From NCBI GenBank assembly GCA_030549335.1, contig CM060190.1:66602118-66666117 (forward strand): a stretch of 64,000 nt of DNA, read 5' to 3'. This stretch comes from Pontederia crassipes. Lineage: Eukaryota > Streptophyta > Magnoliopsida > Commelinales > Pontederiaceae. Of this stretch, positions 1-13,120 are shown one piece after another (within the stretch, counting starts at the first letter, position 1; every line of letters begins with the position of its first letter). Below the pieces are notes generated by a model. The model was not told the origin of the DNA and searched no databases. It saw only the letters and a list, made by a program, of their open reading frames with translations. The position numbers and the translations under genes are program-made.

Positions 1-351
1 AAATTTGACTCCAGAAGTAGTGAATGATTTTTTTAAAATCGAAAATTCGACTCCATCCATAGTATTTTCACCTTTATGAATGAGTGTATTAAGTGAGTAC
101 ACTCAATTTACAATAATGGACGTGTTATAAATTCAATGTATTTGTACACAAATGATGTGCACATATTCCTCAATTTGGCCCAATTTCATGAATTTAAAAG
201 CCAGGTACACATTTTTTTGTCCATATCTGAAAAAGGGTGGCGACGTTACTGAGGGCGCTGACTACAAATTGAAAAGTTAATTAATCATCGAGATTAATTA
301 ATCCGATAAAATTATTTCGACCTAGTACCCAACCCTTGTTAGTAAGGCATA
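1..351. other. AT-rich intergenic flank, nothing recognised
   Basis: No coding potential, RNA gene or repeat structure is apparent here. It is ordinary AT-rich plant intergenic sequence. Confidence 0.5.
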
Positions 352-905
352 GGGGTGTTCACGGGTCGGATTTGACCCCGACCCGTGAACAAACCCTATC
401 TAACCCGCCCAAGGTTGACTGGATCGGATCGGGTCCCCTAGTTTTTTGGGGCTGCGATCCGAACTGACCCGAGCCGGGCCAGGTCGGTTCGGGTCGGGTG
501 ATCGGGTAATCCGATCATCTTTTTTTAAAAATTTTTATTTATTTTTTTAATATAAAAAGTATTTATTATTTTATTTTTAATATAAAATAAGGTATTTTTA
601 AATACCAAAAATATTGTTTTAAATATTTATATACTTTTCTACATTTAAAATAATTTATTTCATATTTTTTTAGATTTTAAATGATATAAAATATAAACAT
701 AACTAAAAATAATTAAAAAATTAAAAAAAAGAAGAAAAAATCGGGCCTATCAGATCAAGTCAGGTCAACTTGAATTGGAAAATCCTAATCCGAATCCGAC
801 CCGGTCGGGTCATGGTCGGTCGGGTCGATCCGACCACCGATCCGACCCGATCCGAGTCTGGTCGGGTCGGATTTTCGGATTCACCCGACCCGGTGAACGT
901 CGAGG
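352..905. repeat. MITE-like repeat with GGGTCGG/GACCCG-rich ends
   Basis: The left end opens GGGGTGTTCACGGGTCGG and the right end, read on the minus strand, gives GTTCACCGGGTCGGG. The ends therefore form an imperfect inverted repeat. Each end carries many iterations of GGGTCGG or GACCCG, and the centre (about 515-740) is nearly pure A/T. Similar architecture occurs at 3500-4020, 51416-52015 and 55691-56553; the last two have 10- and 9-bp target duplications typical of Mutator-like elements. No convincing target duplication is visible here, so the exact ends are approximate and the superfamily is inferred from the relatives. Confidence 0.55.
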
Positions 906-1209
906 GGGAAGGTGAAAGTTCTAGGCTGGTCAATTTTTATGTTCACTTCCTGGATAGATTTTATGAAACCATTGATAACTCTCTCCTTTTTTTTCATGAT
1001 ATATCGCTCCTCGTCACACTCGGAACACAAAAAAAAAGAAAATAAAAAATAGACTTTTGTGATTGAAAAATTGAATTAACATAAATCTAGATGCACATAA
1101 AAATATACATATTTTAATTTTTAACCACACAAAAAATTGTAAATTCCAATTTGCGTAAACTCTCAAGGGTGTTTCCGTCAATACAGAGAGAATTGTAATC
1201 GAGCTCTCC

Positions 1210-1943
1210 AAATGCTACGTCTGCTAACAATTTTGTATGATTTCATCTTCTTCTCACTCTTTTTTCCTCGATCTCGATTGCGGTTCTCTGTATGGTGTCT
1301 GTAAGGTGTCGACCAAGATCTTTGATGACGAAGACTTCCTCTTGGAGATAGGGTTTGGTCACCGCAGGTGCATTCAGATCCCCCTCACAATCTATTTTTC
1401 GCTTTTTGGATTGTTTGCAATTGCCTAAATGTATATTTACTTTTCAACTGTGCGTCTTTTCTAGGAATCTGTCAAAGATCCAACGTTTCTGTGTTTCTAG
1501 AGCTGGTAGCAGAGAAAACTGTGTTTTTTACGGAAATTAGGTTCCTCTGCTTCTCTACCGAATTGGCCCAATTGGGTGGTTGTCTTTTGGGTTGGTTTTA
1601 ATCATTTGTAGCAAAAACTATTCCTTTTGCGATCACTAGCTATGTATTTTGCCAAAATGTTCGTGTTTGTGGAGTTCCGTGTCATTTGTTTCTTTTTAGA
1701 ATTCTATTTTGTATTTGTTGATATGTTCAGGTGTTGAGTTTTGGGGTCATTTTGAAAGAAGTTATTACCATGGAGCCGAGCCATTTTTTTTATGAGTTGC
1801 ATTTTGTTTCTGTTTCTCAGATCCAAATAAAGTTAGGGCATCCAATTAGCTTGTGCAATTGTATCAGTTGTTTCTCGGTATCTTGGGACTCTTGACATTT
1901 CAAAACATATTCGAAATAGTTTGGCTCGCACGGTTAGTAGGAT
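1210..1943 (+). other. Likely 5' leader of LCB1, probably with a leader intron
   Basis: The stretch is pyrimidine-rich with no long frame. An in-frame TAG lies just before the LCB1 ATG at 1944, and AG dinucleotides suitable as a 3' splice site (…GGTTAGTAG) lie directly upstream. A leader exon near 1210-1500 joined to the start-codon exon is plausible, but the donor cannot be fixed without transcript data. Confidence 0.35.
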
Positions 1944-4900
1944 ATGGCTTCTGTTATTATGAACATGACCACAACAGCCTTGGATTGGGTCTCACTGGCT
2001 TTCGACGCGCCTCTTGCCAGGGCGGTTGTTTTTGGCGTCCATATTGATGGTGGGTGATGTTCTTCCTATATTTTAACTCAGAATATACAGTGCTATGATA
2101 ATCTCTTCTTACAGTTAGTGGTTTAGATTGATCTCCATTGACTTTTTTATTATTGCAGGCCACCTAGTTGTAGAAGTGCTTCTTGTTGCAGTCATATTGT
2201 TCCAACTCACTAGAAAGAGTTATAAACCTCCAAAGAAGCCATTGACTGAAAAGGTTATAATTTGTTCACTGAATTTTATGTTCTCAACGCCCTTTTCATT
2301 ATTTCCCTGGAGATTTTTGTGGAAGTTTGAATCACCTTGTATGTGAAACAAATCTCTCTCTCCTTTTTTTTAAGAAGTTGTGAAACAAAATCTTACTATG
2401 AACTTTTTGGAAATGTTGTCCTTTAAATTAAAGTTAATGGTTGTTTTGTGCAAAGTGCAGGAAATAGATGAACTTTGTGAAGACTGGGTCCCTGAGCCAC
2501 TTCATCCAACTATTACAGAGGAAATGAAAGTTGAAGCCCCAATCATTGAAAGGTAAGAGCTGTTCTGACTCTATCTGTCACGCTTAAACATTATAATTTG
2601 CTGGGTAGATGGATCATTCATGATGGTCCTTATTAGGATCAAATTGATATCACAGAACATTTAGGCAAAATTCTGTTTATTGCATTTAATGAAAATGCCA
2701 TGCTGAATTCTCAATTCTTCAATGTCATTCACTTTTTTTATTCTGTATCCTGTGATTCATACTGGTCATGGAAAGTTCTGTTGGAAACTAAGTTCTTGGT
2801 TGCAGCCTAAGATTAGTGCTGGTGTTCAAGATAACCAGTATCAAGAATATGCTTATCCACCCTGATTGATTTGGAGAAAGAGTAGAAGACATATATTAGG
2901 CTAAAATTGAATGAATATTTGTATTTATGCCGACCAAGCACTTGAAGGATGTCGGTTATCACTTTTTAGTAATTTGGTTAATAGCTTACACATATGCATC
3001 CCGTACTTACTCTACTTGTTAGTTGATCATCATTATTCATGTCTTCTGCCTAAGGCTCCCAACTTCGTGATATAAAGGGTGAAATATTAGAACTGTAATT
3101 ATCTTTATTATTTATTAACTTAGATTCCCCTTTAAAAAGAACTTAGATTCAACATTATGACCTGCTTAGACTAAACATTCATCACATGTAAATTCAGAAA
3201 TCAGACTGATAATTATTGTTATGTTAATCATAGCATGTAGACTTGATTCTTTATATTACCTTCCGTACGCGTTATCATTTGAAGTCAAACTATTGCATTC
3301 TGAAATATATTGCTCAATGTGTCTTTCAACGTTCATTTGCTCTATAGTTGATACCTATGGCTTCTGTTTATTTAACTTTAAGCTTCCTGGTTATAAATTA
3401 TAATCATGTATTCTTTTCCTTTCTTTCTTATTTTTTGACGTTGTGCGCTCTTCTATTGGGCTAATTCAAGAGAACTTTCGGAGGAAACGTCTAGTAGTAA
3501 ATTTCTGATAGGTTTGTAAGAAAAACCCGACCAACTCAAAAATCCTACCCGACCCGAAAAAACCGAAAATTAGGGACCCGAATATGATTTAGGGTGTTTA
3601 TTTAATAAACTAAAACCCACTTATTAAAATTAGGGTCCCATCCGAAAAAGTCATAGGGGCCTGTGGAGCCCATTTTTTATTTATAAAATTAAGTCATAAG
3701 TTATCTATTTTTTAATTATAGATATAATAATTTCTGTATAAATTTTCATACTTTTCTATCACATTATCGAATTTTATTTGGTAACTTTAAAATTTTAGTA
3801 CTACATTATATAAAATTAAATAATTTTATGTTAATTTTAATTTATTATATATATGTTTAAAATATAATTATCTAAAAGTAAGGCCTGAAAAAACCGACCC
3901 GCTAGAGGGTGGTTTTTATTTTTTTTCAAATGGTTTTAGGGTGGTTTTTTTAATTTAAAAAAACTGACCCAAAAAATAGCGGGTGAGTTTTTTAGACCGA
4001 AAACCAACCCGAACTACTTTCACTTAGTTCATTTTTCTAGAGATAATTTGGTGTAACTTTTTCTTTGAGGAGTTATTTGGTGTAACTTAATACCAAACAG
4101 TTCCAAAGTTGCAAGTTCAGTCTCTTCAAGATATATAAAGGTCAAGATATAGGAAGGTTAGAATAAATATGTACCCAGGAGCTTCTAGTTGTCTTATTAT
4201 TTTATACTCTCTTTACTAATGTATCACTCATTGTTTTGTTTCTTTGGTGACACTGTTACTTGATTTCATAACTTTTGATCAATAATATTCAGTTAACATG
4301 TGTCAATGCTTCTGTTGGATATTTCAAAACTTATGAAACCTATGAAAATACCTGACTGTCAAAACTAGATGAGTGCAACTCTTGGAGATGTCACTATACT
4401 AAATTACTAATGCCTGTACTTGAATTAACAATGTTTCTCAGTCCTCTTCTACCTTGATTTTATTCTCAGAAGTTCATTTCTTCCTTTGTAATGTACATTG
4501 ACTTATTGTTTTTTATATCATCAATTTTTGGTTAACTTTATTTATATTCTTAAATATGTTTCATTAGATTATATGCTGATATCTGCAATGAGCATTTCAA
4601 ACTCGATATTTTATACCACATGTTCTTGCTGATCTTAGATGCAAAAAGGGATCTCTACAATCTTGAAGTATGTACACAAGCAGTTTTGTCTTTTCTTTCT
4701 TTTAATTGATTCGTTAATGTAGTTCTGCAGGACCCCATACTGTTATCGATGGAAAGGAAGTTGTTAATTTTGCATCTGCAAACTATCTTGGATTAATAGG
4801 AAATGAGAAGATAATTGTGAGGATTAACATTTTCTACTTTCTCCAATACTTTTAATAATGTTTGCGATATTTTCGTAATATGTTTGCATTTCAGGACACA

Positions 4901-7491
4901 TGTGTTACTGCCTTAGAGAAATATGGTGTTGGTTCTTGCGGTCCTCGTGGTTTCTATGGGACAATTGGTGAATCTGTCTTTGACCATCATTCTATCTCTG
5001 TTTCTAGGTATTATACAGAATTATTCAGGACTCAGTTTCATTGTCCTAAATTGAATCTTTGCAGATGTCCATCTTGATTGTGAAAAAACAATTGCAAATT
5101 TCATGGGCACACCAGACTCAATACTATATTCTTATGGAATTTCTACCATATTCAGTGTTATTCCTGCATTCTGTAAGAAAGGAGATATCATTGTCACGTA
5201 AGTTTACTTTTTCTTATACATTTTTTTCTGAGAAATTTGTGGTGTTGATTTATGGCACAGCTACATGATGCCTGTCTTTTATGTTAGAGATCTTAGTGGT
5301 ATATCACTATTTCACCGCCTTGGATAAATAAGTTTTTTTCCTCCTACTTCTACTAACTATATTTTTGTTTTGTTGCATTGTTTTTGGTACCCAATAGTCT
5401 TAATCAAATAATTGAACATGTATCTTCAATGTTTATAGGATACAATTCTTGACACTCTTTTCTCATTCATGATGTTCAAACACTCACTACTGTTCTTTCA
5501 ATTATTTGAATCGTACAAGCATTTTTTTGTTGCTCTAACTAGGTTCTGTAACAAACTTTGCTTTGAGACAATATAGTTCTTTTAACTCTTTACTACTTTT
5601 CAGTATTTTTTTGCATACAGTTTTTTTTTTGGTTAAAGAGAAAAAGGGTGACCACCAGTGTTGTGGTTGTCATCCATCTATATATATAACTCTTTTGCAT
5701 ACAATTTGCATTTTGGATATGGACAAGCACACTTCCAGATTCATCTTAGATGGCTTTGTTTGTTTAACAGGGATGAGGGTGTCCATTGGGGAGTGCAAAA
5801 CGGACTTTATCTCTCAAGAAGTACCGTTGTTTATTTTAAACACAATGATGTAGCATCATTGGAAAGCACCTTGGACAAATTAACTCGTGGAAATAAGCGG
5901 GCAGAAAAGATAAGGCGTTACATTGTTGTAGAAGCTATATACCAGGTACTACCCGCAATCTGCATAACTTAAGCAGTCTTCTTGTCTAGATTCTAACATA
6001 TGTATTCATTGTTTAGAAAAATTTCTTCGTCTTTTTCTTCCTTTTCCTTCTTTCTTTTATGTATTGCTACATGAACATGCATAGTAATATATTCTCTTTT
6101 GAACACAAACTATTGGGTGTTTTAAGGATGTTTTTCCTTCACATAGAAATTGGCTTTAATGCATTTTAACAGAATTCTGGTCAAATAGCCCCCTTGGATG
6201 ACATTGTTAGATTGAAGGAAAAATACAAGTTTCGAGTTATCTTAGATGAAAGCCATTCATTTGGTGTACTTGGGAACTCTGGGCGAGGTCTTGCCGAACA
6301 TTATGGAGTTCCAGTATGTTGTATCCTTCTACATTTATTCATTTAGATCCTTCCCTGTTCGACTTAGTCTCTTCTTAAACTTTTTCTGTTTCCACAGGTT
6401 GAGAAAATTGACATAATAACTGCTGGTATGGGAAATGCTTTGGCTACAGATGGGGGCTTTTGCACTGGAAGTGTCAGAGTTGTTGATCACCAAGTGAGAA
6501 AAAAATGCATTGACATAATTTAAAAGTCATTACCCTTGATTAACTTTTCAACTTTTTTTCATGCAGCGGCTGAGTAGCTCTGGTTATGTTTTTTCTGCAT
6601 CTTTGCCTCCTTATCTGGCTAGTGCTGCTATAGCTGCTGTGAATTACCTGGAGGAGAATCCATCAGTTCTTGCATCACTAAGAAACAACATTGCTCAACT
6701 ATGGAGAGGTTTGATCTTCCTTCAATTGTCAATACGGATTACTTTTCTATTTGCTCACTTTTAACAAGATTTTTTTCCTTCTTACGAATAGTTAATTGAA
6801 TCCATATATTATCAAGCTATTTGAAATCCTTGAATTATCTGTATGAAGTGTAAGCATCGCATTGAAAATTCCTCGCAATTTACTTCATTGATTAGACTTA
6901 TTTCATAGAAGCGGCTAGTACATGTGACAATTTTATCTTCTGGTGACATACTGCATGGAAAAGTTGACAAACTTTCCTTTTCTGAAGTCGGATGTAGAAA
7001 GTAATAGGAAGTGGTAAATCTGGAGACCTGATTATCTTGTTTCACATTGAAACATATTTTGTTTTCTCATTAAATCGGTCTAAATCTAGTCTTTGGATGT
7101 TACTGGTAAGTTCAGGGCTAAGAGATGTACCTGGCTTGATAATTGCAAGTCATAAAATGTCGCCCATAGTCTTTCTGAAACTGAAGAAATCAACTGGTTC
7201 TCTGAAGAGTGACCTCCAGTTTCTTGATGCGATTGTTGATAAGGTAAATTTGCCCCCTGGAAAACAACCATTTTTTCCGCTGCAAGCTATCTGCCTGACC
7301 CATTTCTATGGCAGGTCTTGAAGGAAGATTCCGTTTTTATTGTGAACACAAAACGAGCAATTCTTGACAAATGCCAGCTTCCAGTTGGGATCCGCATGTT
7401 TGTTTCAGCGGCCCATTCGGAGCATGATATCCAGAAAGTCTCTGATTCGCTGAAAAGAGTTGCTGCAGTGGTCTTGGCTGACAATTTATGA
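1944..7491 (+). CDS. LCB1: Serine palmitoyltransferase long-chain base subunit 1 (12 coding exons, 483 aa)
   Basis: Non-catalytic subunit of ER-membrane serine palmitoyltransferase, which condenses serine with palmitoyl-CoA in the first step of sphingolipid synthesis. Exons: 1944-2049, 2159-2253, 2461-2552, 4723-4816, 4895-4967, 5065-5197, 5771-5945, 6173-6313, 6398-6493, 6567-6708, 7116-7243, 7315-7491. All introns are GT-AG, phases agree, and the sum is 1452 nt. A membrane segment lies at residues 36-53 ([18 protein letters not shown]). The alpha-oxoamine synthase fold follows: [10 protein letters not shown], then [13 protein letters not shown] with Cys144 (equivalent to the cysteine mutated in human hereditary sensory neuropathy), and [10 protein letters not shown] at 281-290. 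As in every LCB1, the PLP lysine is absent: the matching site reads [13 protein letters not shown], so the active lysine must come from LCB2. The start was chosen from the family N-terminus and an upstream in-frame stop. Length matches plant orthologues (about 480 aa). It appears intact. Confidence 0.96.
3500..4020. repeat. GACCCG-rich MITE-like insertion in LCB1 intron 3
   Basis: Third coding intron (2553-4722) is the gene's longest at 2.17 kb. It contains a block whose ends carry iterated CCCGACC/GACCCG words (AAACCCGACC at left, ACCGACCCGC and CCAACCCGAAC at right) around an AT-only centre. The design is the same as the unit at 352-905. No target duplication could be fixed, so limits are approximate. 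Confidence 0.5.
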
Positions 7492-7966
7492 ATCAGAGTT
7501 CGCAGTGAGGCAACCATAATATCACGTTCCACCACTTGATCTCTCTTAACATGAATAATCATGTACATTGCTTAGTACAAGTTCGTTGTCCAGTAACAGG
7601 TCTAAGTTCATGGATGAAGTTTTCTTTTAAAGGAATACTTCTGTATAATAGCAATGGACAATGGTATATAAACTAGCAAGGCGTTGTGTTATATTGCTAA
7701 GTGATTCATTTCAGGTTCCACCGTTTCTGGGATAACAGATTGTATCCTTATCACATACAGTAATTCGCGCTAAGTTTTTTATGCGTTATTCATCATCGAA
7801 CAGTCATTTCATGACAAAGTTGTATAAATCTCAGCTTATATGGTAAATATGTTCGTCTCGTGATACTTATTATTCAAAAGGATTTAATGTATATTATACC
7901 CATATGAATGATCGATGGCGGGGTTCAAATGGATTAATAAAAAAACGATGGCTATGGAGTACAAAC
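7492..7966 (+). other. LCB1 3' untranslated region and flank
   Basis: AT-rich sequence directly after the LCB1 stop with several AATAAT/AATAAA-like words; the polyadenylation site is probably within the first 200-300 bases. No other gene is seen before the solo LTR begins at 7967. Confidence 0.4.
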
Positions 7967-10900
7967 TGTCATGACTCCGATTTAACCTGCGAGTTAAATC
8001 GGAGTTCGCGACTCATTACGGACGATCAAATGAAATTGGGAAGGAACGCGGAAACGTGATGTAATTTACTTTTCCTTTTACAACATAAGAGTAAAAATAT
8101 ATAGTATTAAATAAATTACACAATATGTGATCATTTCAGAGCAAATTGATACTCCTTAAATCGTATATTTTATAAAATAAATTTATTTTCGTTACAACTT
8201 ATTTTGACAAATATAATAAACTCGACCAACTCTCTTGACATCCTAACAAAAGGACATGAGAATAACAACTCCCCTCAATACCTTTACATCAAAAGAGTTA
8301 TCCCTGCTAAGGTTATGAGCTCACTCAATCCAAGAAGCCGTACTGATCTGAAAAATATTAGAAACAACATTATGAGCAAAAATAGCTCAATAAGTTAATA
8401 ACTCATAGCCTATGTGATACCAACTAATCAATTTGGAGGGACATAGAAAAGCATGCAATAATCATAATAGCAAAATAGGCATTTTTATATATTTGATAAT
8501 TACATATAAACATACTAATCATAAACATCACACTCAACTCGCAATCAACATCATATAAATCATATCAAACATATGTATGCAAATGCAACACTCTCATATG
8601 AATGCACGGATCACCAACTGACCAGTGGTCGATAGGTGGACTCTAGAGGTGGCTCCCATCGTAATCAGCGATGTAGCACTTAGCTCCATTCTACCTCATC
8701 CCTTTCAGAGAACAAATCACAAAACGATCGGTGGACTCTAGAGGTGGCCCCTACAGATTCTAGAGGTGGCCCCCATCGCGACTACTCACGATGTGGCACT
8801 TAGCTCCGCATGACACTTAGCTCCAGCCTATCTCATCCCATTACTGGAGAACAGAATGATGGATTGGACTCTAGAGGTGGCTCCCATCGTGATCAGCGAT
8901 GTAGCACTTAGCTCCAACCATCACATATGCAGATGCAAGCAGATGCAGATGCATGATTCATCATATAACAATTTGATATCAAATATTAAAGGATTAATCA
9001 TATCTTGTAACTCAAATATCGGAAGATGAATTATGTCGAACATCGATTCACACGGAATATGATTGCATTTTGTTAAATCAATCATTAACATACCACATAT
9101 GCTTTTCAATTGTACCATCACTCAATCAATCATTTCAAACGGAACAAGATTGCACTTTTCGTATAATAGGATTGTGTTTAGATCATAGTAGTAATGTGTT
9201 CCTTACTATTATTGTTATAGGAGTAGAAGAATAAAATAGTGAATAAGGAAAGGGAAACATTTTGCTAGCCCTTATAGGTAAGTTGGTTTCTCCTATTCTA
9301 TGTTTTCACCTCTTTTGAATTTGGTGTGACATCGATTGTTATATGTATTAAATATATTTTGGATAGGTTATGAATTGATTTCAAGAAATGCAACTATGAA
9401 AAGTATATATGAATGAACCTTAAGTATTTACTCTTATAACTTAAGTAACTATTAAACATAAGGATTGACCTAATAATATAACAGATTGCACACATGATAA
9501 AGAAAAATCCATATCTTCTTATATACATACCCAAATGACATCATTCCAATTTTTTTTGCTCTCATATTACAAAGACATTATTCTGTAAAAGTTTCATTTG
9601 GTTTGCTCTCATAAAAATCAACATTCAGCCTAACTTTTATGTTATTTCTATGTCCTGACAGATTGAGTAACCTTACTTTTATGATTTATATAAAATAATA
9701 AACATTCTCTGTTCTACTAATTTTAATTTTCTCAAATTGTAGACATCCTAGGGTGCAAGTCATAAAATTACTTGAATTTCTCTCTATTTGTACAGAGCAC
9801 AATAAAATTAACCAATACTAACATAATCTTCCCTAAGCTCCATTCTGACAGACTAAGGCTCGGTATAATATTTATAACTTTCGCTATACATATCATTTTC
9901 TAGTGATTCCAATTGTCAATGAAATCTAACATCAATATCTATAACACCCTAAATTATCAAATAATTCTATGACATATTGAATTTAATACATAATTTACAA
10001 ATTCGGGTAGCAATTTCGGCGGACAGAGTGATAGTACCTTAAAGATACGAGCATAACTTTGTCTATAGAAATCATTGATTCTAAAGCTCAATGAAAGTAG
10101 ACTCATAGGGGATCAATCAGAATAAATTTCATAATTTTTGGATCACTCGAAGGTATGAAATTATGTAGCTAAAGATTCGTGAATCAATTGAACATGACTA
10201 TGGTTAATCTTACCCATGAACAACATGAGTTTTGCCCCATGTTCAAGTAAAATCCGAAAATAGATGGATAAGAGAGGTTCAGAGTCACCATAATTAAGAA
10301 TTATGTAGTTAAAATTCAAAGAAAATGAAGTAAGAACTTACCAAACTTTAAAACCCTAGTTGCCCCTTCTCTTTTTTCTAATTTGCTTCAATCATGTAGT
10401 ATGGTGTCTTCTACCTTCTCTTTTTCTAATTTCGGCCGAGGGTGGTGAATAAGACAGAGGAAAGTAGTAAAGGGTGAAAGGATAAGTGTTAAAGGGAATG
10501 GGGGACCGACTTCAAGTGGTGAAAACTAGTTTTCCAAGGATAAGTAAATGGCTTTTGCATTTTTCATTTATTTATTTATTTATTCATTTACTTAAGATAT
10601 TACATGTAAATAAGAAACTACCCCTCATTTGGATTCAAATAAAATATTTAGAAAAATAAATAACTAAAGAATCGAAATCTAAATTTTTGTCCGAAGAACA
10701 AAAATCGCGATTTCACAGATTTTTCGATTTTGTGTCTACATTTTACCTAACTCATACACCTCCTAAAAATTATTAAAAATCACTTTTAAAATCCTTTCAT
10801 ATATAGGAGCAATTACCGGGACTTTAATTTTTCTAAATTTTCACTTTTTCGAAAATCACATTTTCATGCCTTAAGTAAATTTCCATCGTTTTCGCACTTT

Positions 10901-11012
10901 AGTTGATATTGAAGTACAACTCTTAACATCACATTCATAGAGATTACCAATAAGATAATAGAAAATCACATTCATACAACTAATCATGCATGATTAACTT
11001 AGGGATATTACA
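7967..11012 (-). mobile_element. Solo LTR of a Ty3/gypsy-like retrotransposon (3.05 kb)
   Basis: The segment starts TGTCATGACTCCGATTTAAC and ends GGGATATTACA, so it has TG...CA limits. It is flanked by the perfect 5-bp duplication CAAAC (7962-7966 and 11013-11017). No internal coding region or second LTR is present, so it is a recombination relic. Its left end, read on the minus strand, matches the LTR end next to a tRNA-Met-type primer site at 34336 in this window; this fixes the orientation as minus. It contains a tandem repeat (8630-8915). Confidence 0.85.
8630..8915. repeat. Tandem repeat inside the solo LTR (GACTCTAGAGGTGGC unit)
   Basis: Three imperfect units of about 100-130 bp each begin with GGACTCTAGAGGTGGC, continue through CCATCG...CGATGT(A/G)(G)CACTTAGCTCC, and in the first two end with a CCTATCTCATCCC-like stretch. 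A similar ACTCTCATATGNATGCACGGAT block just upstream recurs at 33810, in the LTR fragment of the same family. Confidence 0.75.
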
Positions 11013-11029
11013 CAAACAACGTGCCGTAG

Positions 11030-11500
11030 TGTAATATATGATTCCTCCTTCGTTCGTCTGCTTCTAGGTTGCATGCCTCCGCTGATCTCAGTCATCGCCG
11101 TGCCCCTTTTCCCACATGACATCGCCACAGTCCTCTTCTCACACGACATCGCAACGGTCCTCGATCGACATTGCTATTTGTAGACCTAGTCGCTGTAGTT
11201 CGACCTTACTCGCCGTGCCCCTCTTCCTCACACGACATCGCCGACTGTCGAGATGTTTGATACTGTTGTCTGTAGGCCTCGTCACCATAGTTCGACCTTG
11301 CTCGTCGTAGCCCTCTGCCCATGTCTTCCCCACAGCTCTCTTCCTCACACGTCATCACGGACCTCTTCCTCGCACTACATCGCCGACTGCCAAGCTGTCC
11401 CAAATTATTGTTGGCGGACCTCGGACCTCGTCGGGAGATGTGCAGTCACCGATCTGAACTACGATCCAGCAGTGCCTGAACCGTCGATTTTTTTCCATTA
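11030..11500. repeat. GC-rich segment with internal approx. 110-bp repeats, origin unknown
   Basis: This is a sharp GC-rich island in AT-rich DNA. The words TCACACGACATCGCC(G/A), GTAG(A/G)CCT(A/C)GTC and TAGTTCGACCTT(A/G)CTCG recur two to three times at about 110-bp spacing. Short frames on both strands are repeats of each other and match no protein I recognise. It could be a captured, duplicated gene piece within a dead transposon. Confidence 0.45.
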
Positions 11501-12483
11501 ATCCATATGAATCACACCTTTTTCTAATTGGTCGTTCATCGTGGATCCAACGGCCATGAGGATAGGTAGGATGATCCTACCCATTCAAATGGGCATTGTA
11601 TATATATACATTAAATCCTATTCAAACTGTGATTTTTTGTTAGCCATTTATTTGGTGCAAGTTATTTTGCGTTGGTCCCAACATTTCTGATTGCCTAGGC
11701 TCAAACAATGTTTTAGGCTCAACTCTTGCTTTTGATTTGGACTCCAGAATACCAACTTTTTTCCCGATCCCAATATTTGAATAGCAGCGGCACTGATTAA
11801 TCTGATGAACGATTGGACTATTTTTTTCAACTTATATAATTGAATTCAAAATCCATTTAATTGAACATCCTTGACTTTAGTTGGTATTATATCAACTTTT
11901 GGTTACAATGGGTGAATATGTTTACCTCAAATTGGGCCCGAGAGGATTGGTAAACGAATCTGGGAGAATATTAGACTAATCCAGCTCAATGATTGATCGA
12001 GATATTAGTGTCACTACATTGAACGACGAGACTTTTCGAAGAGTAATTGAAAAATAATCATATCTTAATTTATTTTTTCTTTGCTCAAATGCATTATCAT
12101 GATATCTAGAAGTGAAGTAGGTCCTAAAATAGATCGTGAATCATTAGGGGGAGAGAATTAAATGGCTTAAATGATTTAAGTTTGAAAGAAGAGAGGTGAC
12201 TGGAAAAGTGGTTGAGATGCTCACTTATATGTCTCAGAATTCATGCATTCAATACTTTTATTCAATAGGTTAACAATCTATTGGCCTCTAAAAAATTAAA
12301 ATATCTTCGCATTTAATAAAAAAAGAAGTGAAGAGGTTGTTCATTTCTTTGTATCATTCTTAATTAATTCTGAACAAATTTTTTAATTTATAATTTAATT
12401 AGTTTATTGTTTTTAAATGCACGAATAGATATACGTTGTTCTTGTATTAGGTATGCACATATAATATATGGTTATTTCCTTAT
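11501..12483. other. AT-rich intergenic DNA, nothing recognised
   Basis: No gene, RNA or clear repeat structure is visible. Short frames here have no protein-like composition. Confidence 0.4.
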
Positions 12484-13120
12484 ACCTTTCATAAACTATT
12501 GTAATTTTTTACATCTAATCCTAATATATGAAAGTAGTGCTCCTTAAATTATTTCGCGATTTCCACTTTAGTTCATCCGTCTACTTTTGTTAATTTTTCT
12601 ATCAATTTCGATGTTTTATTTAATAAATTATTAAACTACCCTTTTATTATTACGTTTAAAATAATACATAATAATAAATATAGAACAGAGGAGAGGCGTC
12701 GTCGACACACGGGGCGGGGGGTCACCCCCCGCGATATCATTGCTCCACAATGCCCCTCTCCTTTGCGCTGCATCATCGGCGAGCAAGTAAAAATGAGGGA
12801 CCATTGCCCGGGGGGACGGGTGCCCCCCCTCCCCCAGCGGGGCGATGCCCCACCCCTCCCCCTCTTTGCGCTCAACATGGGGGGAGGGGGCTCGCCCCTC
12901 CATTTTTTTTTATATTTATTATTATATATTATTTTAGACTTTTAAATATTAGAAGAAAAAAGAGTATTTTAGAAAGTAATAAAAAATTAAAATTGACAGG
13001 AAAGTTAATAAAATTAGAAGGATGGATTAAAATAAAAATCGTAAAATAATTTAGGATGATCTACAGTGAGTTTATATATTAGTATTAAATATAAAAAAAT
13101 TATGATAGTTTAAGAGAGGT
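12484..13120. mobile_element. MITE with approx. 130-150-bp imperfect inverted arms and a GC-rich core
   Basis: The left arm (ACCTTTCATAAACTATTGTA...) and the reverse of the right arm (ACCTCTCTTAAACTATCATA...) stay aligned for well over 100 bases, including TAAATTATTTCGCGATTT versus TAAATTATTTTACGATTT and CATCCGTC versus CATCCTTC. The core at 12695-12905 is extremely G/C-rich and self-complementary. No transposase is encoded, so it is non-autonomous. No clear target duplication was found and the superfamily is unknown. A shorter relative lies at 18222-18546. Confidence 0.7.
12695..12905. repeat. GC-rich palindromic core of the MITE
   Basis: Runs such as GGGGCGGGGGGTCACCCCCC and alternating blocks of G6-8 and C7 form several local hairpins, with potential for G-quadruplex on both strands. 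Frames through it are compositional artefacts, not genes. Confidence 0.7.

Noticed and set aside
8630-8915. The repeated GACTCTAGAGGTGGC units as a possible CRISPR-like array
   Set aside because: Units are long, imperfect and inside a plant LTR; there are no unique uniform spacers and the genome is eukaryotic.
12631-13049. Gly/Pro-rich frames on both strands at 12.6-13.0 kb
   Set aside because: They come from the GC-rich palindromic core of a MITE.
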